Below, one piece after another: positions 34,858 through 46,884 of a stretch of DNA of 64,000 nt. Both the position numbers and the translations under genes were made by a program. The notes beneath the pieces were generated by a model, which worked only from the letters and a program-made list of their open reading frames with translations, ran no database searches and had not been told where the DNA came from. The number at the start of each line of letters is the position of its first letter. The first letter of the stretch is position 1. Location: the NCBI GenBank assembly GCA_001414345.1, contig LLCB01000019.1:186001-250000 (forward strand), read 5' to 3'. The DNA is from Hymenoscyphus infarciens (lineage: Eukaryota > Ascomycota > Leotiomycetes > Helotiales > Helotiaceae).

Positions 34858-35560
34858 ATTCTTTGGGTTGTACTTGGGTTATGGCGTTGCATGGAGTTGG
34901 TGTTCCGAGTAGAATGAAGTAGATCAAGTCCTAAATATAAGAAATAAATTCGTTGATGGAAATTGGAAAGACGTTGCAATGTGGGGAAAGAATATAGAAT
35001 GCAAGTCAAGATATTGTGAGGAGGGTCTCAGGAGGGGTTTGTGCACTGGATGCTCGCTTTCCCTTCTCTGCTCTCGAGCAGCTCTCCATGTGGAGCAAAG
35101 GGCAGAAGCGAGGAAGGGGGGTTTGGAGCATCACGTGAATCACCTCCTCCGCCATTGATGCCCATTTACAAAACATTTTTTAAAAAGTTGAGATCTAAAA
35201 CATGTCGAAAGTAGAGTGTGCGTAAAGAATAGAACATTATACTAGATGAGTGTTTGGTTGGCGGTGGGCTAGTGGTATCGTTGAGTCATTGACGACAGCG
35301 GGAAAATGCCCGAGAAGTCTTTGACCAAAGACCGTTGGAAAAATAATATCAGATCTCGAAATTGGAATCGACAAAGCTATCGTCTTCCTCGTTTACACGT
35401 AACTCGTTTCTATAGTTTAACAACAACCTGACTTAGTAAAACATTCGCTAAGACGTTCTGAAGATGATCAAGATGAGTAAGGAAAAACCCGCTTTTTTAC
35501 AAAACAAAGATATAAAATGGAAGAAAGCGCAAAACAAAAAGCTTTTGCGAACCATTCACA
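34858..35560. other. Intergenic region
   Basis: No coding support. It separates F-box gene 4 from the tRNA. Confidence 0.45.
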
Positions 35561-35631
35561 GGTTCATATAGGAATCGAACCAATATCTCCGGAATCAGAA
35601 TCCGACGTGCTAACCATTACACCAATGAACC
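35561..35631 (-). tRNA. tRNA-Gln (CTG anticodon)
   Basis: Read on the minus strand, the 71 nt fold as a cloverleaf. The acceptor arms GGTTCAT and ATGAACC pair fully. The D arm contains GTGTAATGGTTAGCAC, and the anticodon stem TCGGA/TCCGG encloses loop TTCTGAT with anticodon CTG. The T arm is ATTGG-TTCGATT-CCTAT, with one T-T mismatch. There is no intron. A TTTTTGTTTT run just downstream (about 35531-35540, read on the minus strand) can terminate Pol III. Confidence 0.88.
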
Positions 35632-36089
35632 ATTTCCAATGTACCCGCACAAAGGTTACATTTTGGTTGGTGGGCTGTCCAAGCCCATTGGATTACTTTT
35701 TTTTGCTTGTTTTGCTTATTTTGGACCATGAGAAGAGGGGAAAACTGTGGCCTTGGCAATGTGGGGTGAAGCGTGGATAAAGTGCCGTGGTTGGCCGAGA
35801 TAAGAAGTGTGGCTGAGCAGGGTGTGGCGTACAATATTGTAAGACCATCGTGATAAAATTAAGAAGAGGATTGGATTGTGATGAGAAGATGAACAGGCTC
35901 TAGGACTCTCGCGTTATTTTTATTGTCCCGTTGGGCAGCATTGAATAAAATCGACACTGGCGTTTGTCTACTCGGGAATTTGCAGGGGGCGATCCACGTG
36001 CACACGCGACAAATGGAGAAGCCTCATTTTATGCTCAATACACGTCAACTAGGACTGAATCAATTGTACTTTAATAATGCTTAATTGAC
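35632..36089. other. Intergenic region between tRNA-Gln and caspase-like pseudogene
   Basis: No gene seen. A T-rich run lies at 35697-35720. Confidence 0.45.
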
Positions 36090-37430
36090 ATGGCTATGGA
36101 TCCAACAGCGCTCGGTAGATCACCGCCCATAGATACGAGAAGTGATCAAGTCCGTCGGCGTTCAAGATCTCCAATATCGCGATCACAAGCTCCCCCTTCA
36201 CAGCTTGCTACGAACCATTATCGGCATCGAAGTAACAGAAATCAACATCAACAGCAACCTCATGCCCCAATATCGACGCAGCCACAACTGCCTTTACGAC
36301 CGCCATTGCAAAATGGAAATACAACCCCTGGGGCACCTCCCGGAAATGCTCCACCAACGAACTCAGTGGGAGAGAACAGACTAGTGAGTTGACCCTTTTC
36401 CAGGAGTTGAGATTCTCAGATACTACATTCCTGACTTCTTTAAGCAAAGTAACCCCTTGACAGCTGTACCGCCAGTGGAAGTGCATCACCAATTGGACGT
36501 CAATGACTTCAACCTTACCTACTACTTTTTCTAATGATTTGAACCATGTAAATTTTATATGTTGAACGATACTTCCACACAATCAAATCAATTTTACGAG
36601 CTGTTTAGAATAATTGACATTGGAACAATTCCAAGTGGGTATTTGGAACAATCAACTAGTCTCACTCACTGACTTTTCACTGGCGATGAAAGCAGCCTAC
36701 CCCAAAGGCCCAAAACTCGGCGGGAGTCGATACCAAACGGTCTATCCTTGCATGATAATGTGGGAAGGCCTACATGTATTCCAACATGAGATAGCACTCG
36801 GCAAGATCTTCCAATAATACGGATTTACAACCTCAAATCCTCAATATGTGTAACTCCCAAAATGAACTCATACCCCCATCTGAATCACAAAATCCTGGAT
36901 CTGATAGACTACGCGGACACGGAAGATAACCTCTTCATCCTCCATTACGCTGGCCATTCAAAATTAAATTCTTCACAGCAGACCGAACTTTTGAGCGATT
37001 CAAATACCCCTGGTGCGTTATTGGAATGGGGTGGAATTCAATCACTCTTTTCTGGAGCAAAGTCAGAAGTCCTTATCCTTCTGGATACACCTGCAGCTCC
37101 AAGCTCATCGTCTACTGTTTCTTTTCGGGGTATGGAAATTATCGCAGCTTGTGGGCCAGCCCGGCCAGGTTTCATGGAGGCTCCTCCGGGAGAATTTTCT
37201 TTCACGTATACTCTCACAGAGATCTTGCAAGATCGGATAAACAAACCGTCTTTCTCGATTTCAGTTCCCGATCCCGGGTTTCTCTTTCAATTTGAGGGAG
37301 AAGGAGAAGCAGCATAGACGATAGAGAAAGAAGTCTGGAATATATACAACTCCAACCTATCTCCGTTATACACGGAATCGCAAAAGCCCTAGTATTGAAC
37401 ACTATCGTAGAACACCCACAGAAGGCCTAG
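36090..37430 (+). pseudogene. Caspase-like (peptidase C14-type) protein, broken
   Basis: The best part is at 36862-37317. FILHYAGHS keeps the catalytic His of the YYxGH motif. GIQSLFSGAKSEVLILLD aligns with the strand leading to the catalytic Cys, but the next residues are TPAA where active relatives have CCAA. Then comes MEIIAACGPARPG and a SFTYTLTEILQD helix, as in fungal caspase-like domains. Upstream, RYQTVYPCMIMWEGLHVFQHE (36,730-36,790) and LGKIFQ/YGFTTSNPQYV match the domain start, but are broken by TAA (36815-36817) and a frame change near 36,850. A Pro/Gln/Arg-rich frame opens at 36090. Such proteins act in fungal programmed cell death or as NLR-type effectors; this copy should be dead. 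Confidence 0.65.
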
Positions 37431-37493
37431 TTCAAAGGACGATGCGATTATCAATGTACGTATATGCCACGGAAGTAAATAGGGCGTATAAAG

Positions 37494-38257
37494 CAGTATA
37501 GTCGATAGTATTTAGAATATTATACTACTACGATATATTATTAGAAACCTACTTTAATACGTACTATTTATACTATTTAAATCTTATAATACCTAATAAT
37601 ATTATCTTTTATATTATTAGTATTTGAATGAATATTATAATAATATCGTAGTATTGCTAAGCTATAATATTTAAGCTTTTTACCTTACTTCTTTTTCTAT
37701 TCTTATAGTTTAGCTTTATATAGTACAACGTATAATATAAAGAATCTACAGCTGAATAGCTAGAATTATAGATCTATTTAAATAGAGTATTTCAAAAAAA
37801 ATAATTATATAAATAGCTCTTAAATTAACCTAAATATTATAAGGTTAAAGAGGTGGCTCGTACGAGATAAAAACATATCTAGAAATCTATTAATACTAAG
37901 TACTAATTCGATAATAACAACGTTAGATTATTAGCTAGAATATAATAAACTAGTATATTAAGCTCTACTAAGTTTTATCCTTTAATTATATATAAAGATT
38001 AACTAAATCGATGAAAAAGAATTGTTTTAGTCTAATAAGTAAGTGATAAAAGAGTATATAGAAAAAGTGTAAATAGCCTCTTTTTAATAAAAAAATAGGT
38101 TTTAGCACTTATAAGTTATTAAAAGATATACTATATAATATCACGATAATACGATAGTATTATAGCGTATTTAGATACGTACTACTAGGATATTATAATA
38201 ATATATTAATCTAAAATACTATAGTATTTTAGCACGATAATACTATCGACCACACTG
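37494..38257. mobile_element. hAT-type MITE A, 764 bp
   Basis: Ends are CAGTATAGTCGATAGTATT and, reverse-complemented, CAGTGTGGTCGATAGTATT. Flanking octamers GTATAAAG (37486-37493) and GCATAAAG (38258-38265) match at 7 of 8, consistent with the 8-bp duplication of hAT transposons. Non-coding and AT-rich. Same orientation as copy C and inverted relative to copy B. Confidence 0.85.
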
Positions 38258-38299
38258 GCATAAAGACCGAAAATCCTCGCCGGTTTATTCCTTACTACC

Positions 38300-39160
38300 A
38301 GATAAAAGATATCGAATACCTCGAGCTTTAGCGTCGATGGCGTTCGAAGAAGACCAGGTCAAGCTTGATCTCAAGCAGTAGACTCGCTGGTTCGAAGATA
38401 CTCCCTTTCAACCCGCGGATGTTAAGGTGTTTCCAGGATTCTCCACTCTGGTGATGATGTCTGTACCACTCCCAGTATGAGATCTCTTCGTAGGTCGTTC
38501 TTCGTGCTCATTCCTTGGGTATTCTACTGCGCCGAAAATCGAAACTTCGAAATTCCCACCCCCGTCTAGATCATGACATGACCATATTCCGGCTCCGATA
38601 TCTCCAGCCATTGGCGATGGGCAAACTGAAGCTACCGATTAAGACGAGGATGCCGGGGATGACGACGAGGAAGAGATGGATGATCTGTTTAACAGAGATC
38701 TCATGTCCCAACCAATTATACCCACCCAAGAAGGCTTCGAGGCACATATTCAGCGATTAAACCCGGATATTGACCCGGCGAACGACTGGTTGCTGAAAAG
38801 ATTCGCCGTTCAACAAAGAAGTGCGACACGAACTCCTCCACGACTCTTTAAACAAGCACGACCAAGCTGTCCTTCGCAAAGATTGTCCATCGAAGGGCCA
38901 ATGTCCAGCTGCCGGTGGTAAAGCAAGAGTTCTTGGGAGTCTCCCATCTAATAGGATCGGAGCAGGAGAAGCAGGAAAGGCTGGTCACGTACTACTAACC
39001 TAAGCAGCAACCTGGAAAAGAAACGTGAACACATTTCCCCCCGGCATCCCCGTACCACCTACCAAATTTCTTCCAGCAAATTTCGAATGTCCTCTCTGTT
39101 TTGAACCAAAAGTCTTCCCTAGAACATATCTACGAAAGCATAAAATCTATAAAATCTATA
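38300..39160 (+). pseudogene. Decayed C2H2 zinc-finger family gene
   Basis: Fragments in changing frames match the order of a fungal zinc-finger family as I remember it: FIPYYQIKDIEYLEL (38,280), then TRWFEDTPFQPADVKVFPGF (38,380) after an in-frame TAG, then DVCTTPSMRSLRR (38,460), an acidic EDAGDDDEEEMDDLFN stretch (38,650), NPDIDPANDWLLKRFAVQQR (38,765), and a finger-like ECPLCFEPKVFPRTYLRKHK (39,090). The finger keeps C-X2-C and one His, after which the sequence runs into AT-rich DNA. Function unknown. MITE A ends 43 bp to the left. Confidence 0.5.
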
Positions 39161-40062
39161 ATAATTTTTATTTAATTACTCTCGAAGTCTCGGCTATTTA
39201 ACGACTATAAGCTTTTTACTCTAGTATAATATTAGTGTTTTTTAATACTAATTAGCGAATAAAAACTTCTTTACAAAACTGTGACTAGAGCCTCTATTAG
39301 GTTATATTCCGTATAATATAGAACTCTCAGAATAGAGAGAGAGGGCTTTGCTTTTATAGTATAACTTATATTTTAGAGGTTATACTTTAGACGTTATAAG
39401 AATGTCGTAAACAAAATGTATACGCGCACTTTTTCCGTCTCGTTACTCGGACTTGTTTCGGCTGGCTTGTGTGAAATCATTTTTCAAGGGACTAAAAAAG
39501 AGCTTGTTAAGGTTTGCCCCACCTTACCAAAAAGGGAATAGAAGCACGCGACCGCACTGACCAATGACACGCTGCTGTGACGTAGCCTGCTTACCTCGGA
39601 GGGCTGGATCAATTTACCACCAGCTTTTATTGGAAAACTTTACACCTCCTCCTCCAACATCTCAATTCTCTCCGGCGCCTTCTCTAACATTCCGCGCAAT
39701 CTCGACATGCTAAGGAGTTCTCGCATATACGGATCTTCTTTCTCTCTTTGCTTATACCGGATATTCAATATTCAATATTCAATATTCACCCCCAACAATG
39801 CGGTTGGCCCTTGTGGCGTTCTAGTACCTCGATTTCCCGCGACCGCTGCATTCACCGCATCACCGCATCACCGCATCACCACCCACTTACCTTCTTTCTT
39901 CAGCATACTTAGCACAAAAGCTTCCACCGATAATCTGCAAGGAGCTTCCAATTGACAATTTCCGAGTATCATATTCCACCGGACGGTCCGTATTCGGTGC
40001 TGCAGGTCAGATACAGCAATCGCCATCGCAGACACGCCACTACCCTATAATAATCTCACAAA
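39161..40062. promoter_or_regulatory. Upstream region of the Mg transporter gene
   Basis: AT-rich to about 39,430, then normal. It holds two tandem repeats: four ATATTCA units at 39761-39788 and three CACCGCAT units at 39853-39876. These probably lie in the leader or promoter of the downstream gene. An ATG at 39707 opens an 82-codon frame that includes the repeats; it may be an upstream ORF, not a gene. Confidence 0.45.
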
Positions 40063-42798
40063 ATGTCAGCCCAACCACCCCGAATTACCGCGACGGGTCC
40101 TTCAAGACCAGAGACACCACAACAACGACCGCAGGCGACTGTTATCCAAGGTCAGGATAATGATGCCACCATGCGGCCAGAAGCTAGCAAAACGCAACCA
40201 CTTACGAAGAAGAAGAGGAACCATCGGGGCGGAAAGAAGAAGCGCACGAGAAAACAGTCTTTCGCCCTTACAAATGAAGATGGACCACAATCGCCGGAAG
40301 CTTCTCGTTCGCGCGTAGGAGAGGATCCGCAGAGTGTGGCAAGAGCTAGTTTCTATAGACTTCAGGGTCGCAATCACAGCAATACGAGCCTGGATAGCGA
40401 AGCTCTGTTGGATCATCGGTAATTTCAACAACCCAATTGAGTTTTCGTCTATCATACTAAAACAATTCTAGGGAACAACAGAGTATGCGACCTCGAAGAC
40501 AATCTGTGATGGGACCGAGCGCGTTTGGTGTCCCACTCTACGACAGCCCCTCCTCATACCGACCACAATACCAAAACCCATTCAGGACGAACGAGGGCCG
40601 TGGACCAAAGAGCGCAAACAATGATGGAGAAGACGATTTTGTCGAGGACGAGCGAGCACCCCTCATACCATCATCCTCCAAATCTAAAAGCTCCGGTACT
40701 ACGTTTACATATGGAGGTGCTAGCGATTCAAGAACCAACCTCCACCAACCCTCACGCAGAAGAGCTTCCAGCAAGTCCTCATCGAAGAGCAGAAGGAAGA
40801 CTGTGTTTGACAGACCTACTTTGGCGCTCCCCACACAGAGCGAATCATACAATGTCAATTACCCACCTTCAATACCCGGAAGTCCAACCCTCAGCGCGTC
40901 GAATCAGAACATGAGCTTTGGGGATCTCATTGATTTTCCAAATGCCCGAGAACGCGAGAACCACAGTGAAAGCGCGATCGACGATGAAAGGTCTATGGGA
41001 GGATCCACCCCAAGAAGGGAAGGAGGATTTGAACGACGTCACACCATTGCTTTACAAGCCGAGGAAGATGTATGCTTCCCTATCGAAGGAATGTCCGAAA
41101 TGGCGGATGAGGATATGCAACAGAGGGATGGAATCAATTTTAGACAAGCGAATGGTCTGAGACGGAGACGGTCGAAATGGCCAGACCTTGCCATGCTTGA
41201 CGATTGGAGCAGATTTGAGAAGGAGGGTCGAAGTGACGAGCGCAGAGCGAAGAAGATCACTGAGCCACAATTAATTGGGGGTCGATTAAGGCCAATCCAT
41301 CGAGGGTGGCATCGGGCTGAGGACGACGCTCCCTATCGATTCACATATTTCAACGAGGAATTCCAAAGCACGATTCATAGTCAGACTATTTCGGAACTGA
41401 TGCAACCTGGGGGGAGCTTCAAGGAATTGTTCATACCAGACAGACCGGAGCTCGAAGACTCATCGGAATCTGAGGAGGATGAGGAGGATGAAGGACCTCA
41501 TCGAAGAACGGAATCTCAAAAGATGGATTCTCAAATTCGACATGGATCCGGTATGGGTACTTTTGATGGCGAGTCTCGCGCTCCCACGCGACAGGGCTCA
41601 TTACACGAACAAAAGTCTGATCTACGACGTGGAGGCTCGGTCGCTGGAACGGAATCAAAAGCTACATCAGGAGAAGCCACTCCTAACGGTGGACGAAAGT
41701 CCCCCAACCAAGAAAAGCCCAAGCGGTATGGCGATCGCCCTACCTGGTGGCTCGACGTCCTTTCTCCCACAGACGCCGAAATGAAAGTCATCTGTAAAAC
41801 CTTTGGAATACATCCTCTCACAGCAGAAGACATCATGATGCAAGAAGCGCGCGAAAAGGTCGAGCTGTTCCGCAACTACTACTTTGTCAACTACCGCTCC
41901 TTCGAACAAGATATGAACAACGAGGATTTCCTTGAGCCAGTTAATATGTATGTTGTCGTGTTCCGAGAGGGGGTCATCAGTTTCCACTTCTCGTTGACGC
42001 CGCATCCTGCGAATGTGAGACGGCGGATCAGACAGTTGAAGGATTATCTTATTTTGACCTCGGATTGGATTTCTTATGCTATTATTGATGATATTACGGA
42101 TGTGTTTGCGCCGTTGATTCAGAATATTGAGGATGAGGTTGATGATATTGATGATGCTATTTTGCAACTTCATTCTCAGGGGACCTCGCATAAGGGATCC
42201 GATGATAAGCAGACTGAGGGGGGTGGGACGAGTGGTGAGAGTGGGGGGGATATGTTGAGACGGGTGGGAGATTGTAGAAAGAAAGTCATGGGGTTGTATC
42301 GGCTTTTGGGGAATAAGGCAGATGTTATTAAAGGCTTCGCGAAGAGGTGCAATGAGCACTGGGAAGTTGCGCCACGGAGCGAAATTGGGTTGTATCTTGG
42401 TGATATCCAGGATCATATCGTTACGATGACTGGTAACCTTTCGCACTACGAAAAGTAAGTCCTCACTCCCCCTATTCCCTTTCCTCCTTTCATTTTCATC
42501 AACTAACATCTCGTTCAACAGAATTCTAGCACGCTCCCACGGCAATTACCTAGCCCAAATCAACATCCGCATGAACGAACGCCAGGAACAAACCGCCGAT
42601 GTCCTCGGCAAACTCACAGTACTAGGTACTATTGTGCTTCCTATGAATATTATTACGGGGCTATGGGGAATGAATGTTTGGGTTCCCGGGCAGGAGTATG
42701 AAGGGGATTTGGTTTGGTTTTGGTGTTTGACTGCTGGGTTGTTGTGCTTTGGGTTTACGTGCTTTTTTATTGCGAAGAAGGTTTATGGGATTGTGTGA
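40063..42798 (+). CDS. CorA/ALR-type magnesium transporter
   Basis: Three exons: 40063-40418, 40472-42454 and 42522-42798, joined by GTAATT..TTCTAG (branch TACTAAAA) and GTAAGT..CAACAG, give 871 residues. The N-terminal ~420 residues are basic, then acidic and low-complexity, as in yeast Alr1. The CorA domain starts at about RPTWWLDVLSPTDAEM and includes GIHPLTAEDIMMQEAREKVE. Two C-terminal membrane helices follow, the first ending in the signature GMN at 829-831 (GLWGMNVWVPG), the second being WFWCLTAGLLCFGFTCFFIA. It imports Mg2+ (and other divalent or trivalent cations) as a pentamer. Plasma-membrane Alr1/Alr2 versus vacuolar Mnr2 cannot be separated with confidence by eye. Confidence 0.93.
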
Positions 42799-43671
42799 GG
42801 GGTGAGGGGGTCTTGTTAAGTGATGGTGGGGGTGGTGAAAATGTATATACTTAGATGGAGCAGATTGTATGTAGGATATGTGCGTGGGTGGGTTATACTG
42901 GGATAAGAAGAGGGGTTTGGGACCGGATGGTGAGTTGGATAAAGCAACAATGGTACGTAGACATTCCTGGGTATATACGAAAAATAGAATGTCCTCCTCA
43001 ACTGGTCTCCATTACAAATATCACTTTGAAGATGCCACCAGAACTACGAATTTCTCCGGATACAAGGGGGTTTATAAACCAGTGGAGGGATGAGAGAATT
43101 TGACCCCCGCAGATGGATTGGGAACTAACCCATATTGGGCCATTCATGACATATTCATGATGCTTGTGTTTTGAAAGTACCCAAGGGTGGAGTAGAATGT
43201 TGTGGGACCTATTAGTCTCAGTATTTCAATGTACCGGACTTCCACTTGCTTACGTGTTTGTGGAAGCCATAGAGAGAAAGGGGGAGAGGGGGGTTTACCG
43301 TCCAACTGAGTTTGTTTCGTCGAATTCTTCTCATACTTTCATGGGGGCTAGAAGAGCTGGAGTGGGATTTGGGGGGAAACGAAGTCTTGCGAAAAGTGGT
43401 TTTTTTTAAAAAAAAAATTCTTTTTTGGCTTGAGAGAGTGTTTTGTTTACTGACTGTCGATTCGGGAGTTTCTTTTGGGGAGGGCGGGGGGAACAGTGGA
43501 AGGAACTGTGGAAGGAACAGTGGAAGAAGGAGGAGATGGTGTTTCAAAGAATTTGGTAGCTTTGAAGTAGGTGGCTTATAATCTTCAACGGCATCGTCTT
43601 TTTAGTCATAGCTGTCGTAGAATGACTCCGATTGGGAGAGATTTATACGGCAGAAACTTACTGTCACGCAT
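42799..43671. other. 3' flank, low complexity
   Basis: Contains G-rich and homopolymer stretches (A9 after T8 near 43402-43420, and GGAAC repeats near 43490-43530). Frames on either strand here follow the base bias and are not supported as genes. Confidence 0.5.
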
Positions 43672-43679
43672 AAATAAAT

Positions 43680-44451
43680 CAGTGTGGTCGATAGTATTAT
43701 CGTGATAAAATACTATAGTATTTTAGATTAATATATTATTATGATATCCTAGTAGTATGTATCTAAATACGCTATAATACGATTGTAATATCGTGATATT
43801 ATATAGTATATCTTTTAATAACTTATAAGCGCTAAAACCTACTTTTTCTTAAAATAAGGCTATTTATACTTTTTCTATATACTCTTTTATTACTTACTTA
43901 TTAGACTAAAATAATTTTTATTTATCGATTTAGTTAATATTTACTTATAATTAAAGAGTAAAACTTAGTAGAATTTAATATACTAGTTTATTATATTCTA
44001 GCTAGTAATCTAACATTGTTATTATTAAATTAGTACTTAGTATTAAGAGATTTCTAGACATGTTTTTATCTTATATAAGCTACCTTTTTAACCTTATAAT
44101 ATTTAGGTTAATTTAAGAGCTATTTATATAATTCTTTTTTTAAAATACTTTATTTAAATAGATCTATAATTCTAGCTATTTAGCTAAATATCTTTTGTAT
44201 TATATATTATACTATATAAAGCTAAAATAAAAGGCTAAAAAGAAGTAGAGTAAAATCCGGGGTAAAAAGCTTAAATATTATAGCTTAGTAATACTATAAT
44301 ATTATTATAATATCGATTAAAATACTAATAATATAAAGGATAATATTATTAGATATTGTAGCATTTAAATAGTATAAATAGTACGTATTAAAGTGAGTTT
44401 CTAATAATATATCGTAGAGGTATAATATTCTAAATACTATCGACTATACTG
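43680..44451. mobile_element. hAT-type MITE B, 772 bp
   Basis: TIRs CAGTGTGGTCGATAGTATT and CAGTATAGTCGATAGTATT (right end, reverse-complemented). A perfect 8-bp duplication AAATAAAT flanks it (43672-43679 and 44452-44459). Inverted copy of MITE A. No coding capacity. Confidence 0.92.
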
Positions 44452-44459
44452 AAATAAAT

Positions 44460-45100
44460 ATATATATATATATATATATTAAATCTTCTATAGACAGCTC
44501 GCGTAGTAGGGCTAGAGTGTTGCTACGTAACTAAGAAAGGAGCCTCTCAACTTTACCTAGATGTTCTAAGTAAGCTGTTACTTTATCTTTAATAGATTCT
44601 GTTATGTAGATCTAAATTTTCTTGCTAACTAACTCGACTTTCTCTATTCAGACTATAAAATGATGGCTGTTTGGTAGAGAAGACTGGTGGTTTGTGATTT
44701 GGAACTCTTGATCCTTTCTTGTGGTCTGAAAGGTTTTAGGTACGTCAAGTTGGGGGATTTGCGGAAATCCAGGGTTCAAGTTCTGACTATTTAAATGATG
44801 TAAATCTTTTCGCTAGATAGGGTGCTTGGGTTTAGAAATTGAGTTCTTCGCTTACCCTTTGGCAGAGGGGTGTTTACTGTCGATTCAAAAGCTGTTGTCA
44901 AATGTTTGGTTTACCTTTGTTGAGACCCGTCTAGTAGTTGCAAAGGTGGAGGGAAAGAAAGTGATGTAGTTTGTGGCTGTCGAAATTGTAGACTAGCGTG
45001 AGAAGTTCCTTTGTAGCTGTAATTTCTTATCCTTCCCGTGCTGGACATACTTAGGTCGTTTCGTTACCCCCTTGCTTACTTGAAGTTTAGTTTCTACTAT
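44460..45100. other. Intergenic region between MITE B and the TRIM
   Basis: Starts with (TA)n and shows no coding frame. Confidence 0.45.
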
Positions 45101-45212
45101 TGTCACGGAAAAAGGGGGTCTCACGTGACCCCTTTTCCATGTATATATAGCAGAGTTTTCACCTCCTAAATTCAAGCTCCTCAGAGCGTTTTCAACCCAA
45201 AAATACGTTATA
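45101..45212 (+). repeat. TRIM 5' LTR (112 bp)
   Basis: Starts TGTCACGGAAAAAG and ends AATACGTTATA. Much less mutated than the 3' copy. Confidence 0.8.
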
Positions 45213-45213
45213 T

Positions 45214-45225
45214 TTATGAGCCCGG
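45214..45225 (+). promoter_or_regulatory. Putative half-tRNA primer-binding site
   Basis: TTATGAGCCCGG, one base after the LTR. Its complement resembles the anticodon stem-loop CTGGGCTCATAA of initiator tRNA-Met, 11 of 12. Confidence 0.65.
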
Positions 45226-45359
45226 TTTGCACCTAGAGTGTAATCTTCAACTTCTGCTTACGTATTTAACGTTGCTACGTATTCGGAACGCTCTCCGCTG
45301 TCAGGGTTAGCGTAATCAACCCCTCTCGATGCTCACGTTCGACGAGCACTCGAAAGCCC

Positions 45360-45465
45360 TCGAAGCAGGGCTCTCCTAACTTCGAATACGAGACTCTCCT
45401 AACGAGCGCGAATAAGGACTCTCCTAATAAGCGTGGACGGGACTCTCTCACGGGACGCTCTCGGC
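45360..45465 (+). repeat. Tandem (G)ACTCTCCTAA motif array inside the TRIM
   Basis: GGCTCTCCTAACTTCGAATA, GACTCTCCTAACGAGCGCGA, GACTCTCCTAATAAGCGTGG and GACTCTCTCACGGGACG follow each other at about 22-25-bp spacing. Confidence 0.7.
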
Positions 45466-46354
45466 CAGTGTGGTCGATAGTATTTGCAATATTATACCAC
45501 CACGATATATTATTAGAAACCCACTTTAATACGTACTATTTATACTATTTAAATGCCACGATATCTAATAATATTATCCTTTATATTGTTAGTATTTTAA
45601 TCGATATTATGATAATATCGTAGTATTGCTAAGCCTAAATATTTAAGCTTTTTACTCTAGATTTTAACTTTACTTCTTTTTAGCCTTATCTTTTGAAACT
45701 ACATAGTACAACGTATAGTGCTGAAAATATAGTGCTAAATAGCTAGAATTATAGATCTATTTAAACAGAGTATTTTAAAAAAAGAATTATATAAATAGCT
45801 CTTAAACTGAACCGAGTAATATAAAGTAATAAATATAGCTTATACGAGTAGATAAAAATCTATTAATACTAAGTACTAATTCGACGATAACAACGTTAGA
45901 TTAATAGCTAGAATAGATATAAAAACTAGTATATTAAATTTATTAGATTTTACTCTTTAATTATATATAAAGATTAACTAAATCGATAAATAAAAAATCA
46001 TTTAGTCTAAATACTAGCTAAATTATATATATAATTCTATAAAACGATTATATTAGTTTAAAAAAATAAAGCTAAGCGTTCTAGTATACGCTTAATCTTT
46101 ATTTAATAAAGTATATAATACAAAGTTTAGTAATAAGTAAGTGATAAAAGAGTATATAGAAAAAGTATAAATAGTCTTATTTTGAGAAAAAGTAGGTTTT
46201 AACACTTACGAGTTATTAAAAGATATACTATCTAATATCACGATATTATAATCGTATTATAGCGTATTAGAATACGTACTACTAGGATATTATAATAATA
46301 TATTAATCTAAAATACTATAGTATTTTATTATAATAATACTATCGACTATACTA
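45466..46354. mobile_element. hAT-type MITE C, 889 bp, nested in TRIM
   Basis: Starts CAGTGTGGTCGATAGTATT and ends with the mutated complement (..ATACTATCGACTATACTA). A perfect duplication CTCTCGGC flanks it (45458-45465 and 46355-46362). Same orientation as A, with an extra ~120 bp near 46010-46130. Because the flanks belong to the TRIM, this insertion is younger than the TRIM. Confidence 0.92.
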
Positions 46355-46884
46355 CTCTCGGCTTCGAATATAGCGAAAGCCCTACTTAAGTAGATATACT
46401 TTAATCAGCAGCTTACTCTTAAAGAGCTCGTATAAAGCCCTTCGTAGAAGACACAAAGCCTAGCTACGAAGCTAGCTACTACTACTCTTAGAGGTGCCTT
46501 TATAAACCGGAAGCCTAGCGGCGCGCTAGCCTATCTTAAGAGGTGCTCGAATACTTCGAATATCTAGAAGCCTAGTACTCTACGAAGCTAGTATATAACG
46601 CTAACTATAAGCTACTATATCTTACGAACGCTACCCGCTGTCTTTACTAAAGCTAGAGCTAGTAACGTGCTAGAGTATAAGAGAGGAAGTTAGATAGGAT
46701 CTAGGAGTAAGACTTTACTCTTAAATACTACGGAATCGCTGTTTAGAAGTTTAAAGTAATATATATAGCTCTATAGGTTTTCTCTATAGTAGGAATAGAG
46801 AGCGATATAGTTAAGAGGTTCTTTTATAATCTGGTTTAAGTTTATAGGCTTAGGAAGCTATCGTTTTCCTAGACCTAAGAGGTG

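Noticed and set aside
39707..39955. 82-codon frame before the Mg transporter
   Set aside because: Built largely on the ATATTCA and CACCGCAT tandem repeats; more likely leader DNA.
43218..43547. 109-codon minus frame rich in Leu, Pro and Ser
   Set aside because: Follows G-rich homopolymers on the other strand; looks like composition, not coding.
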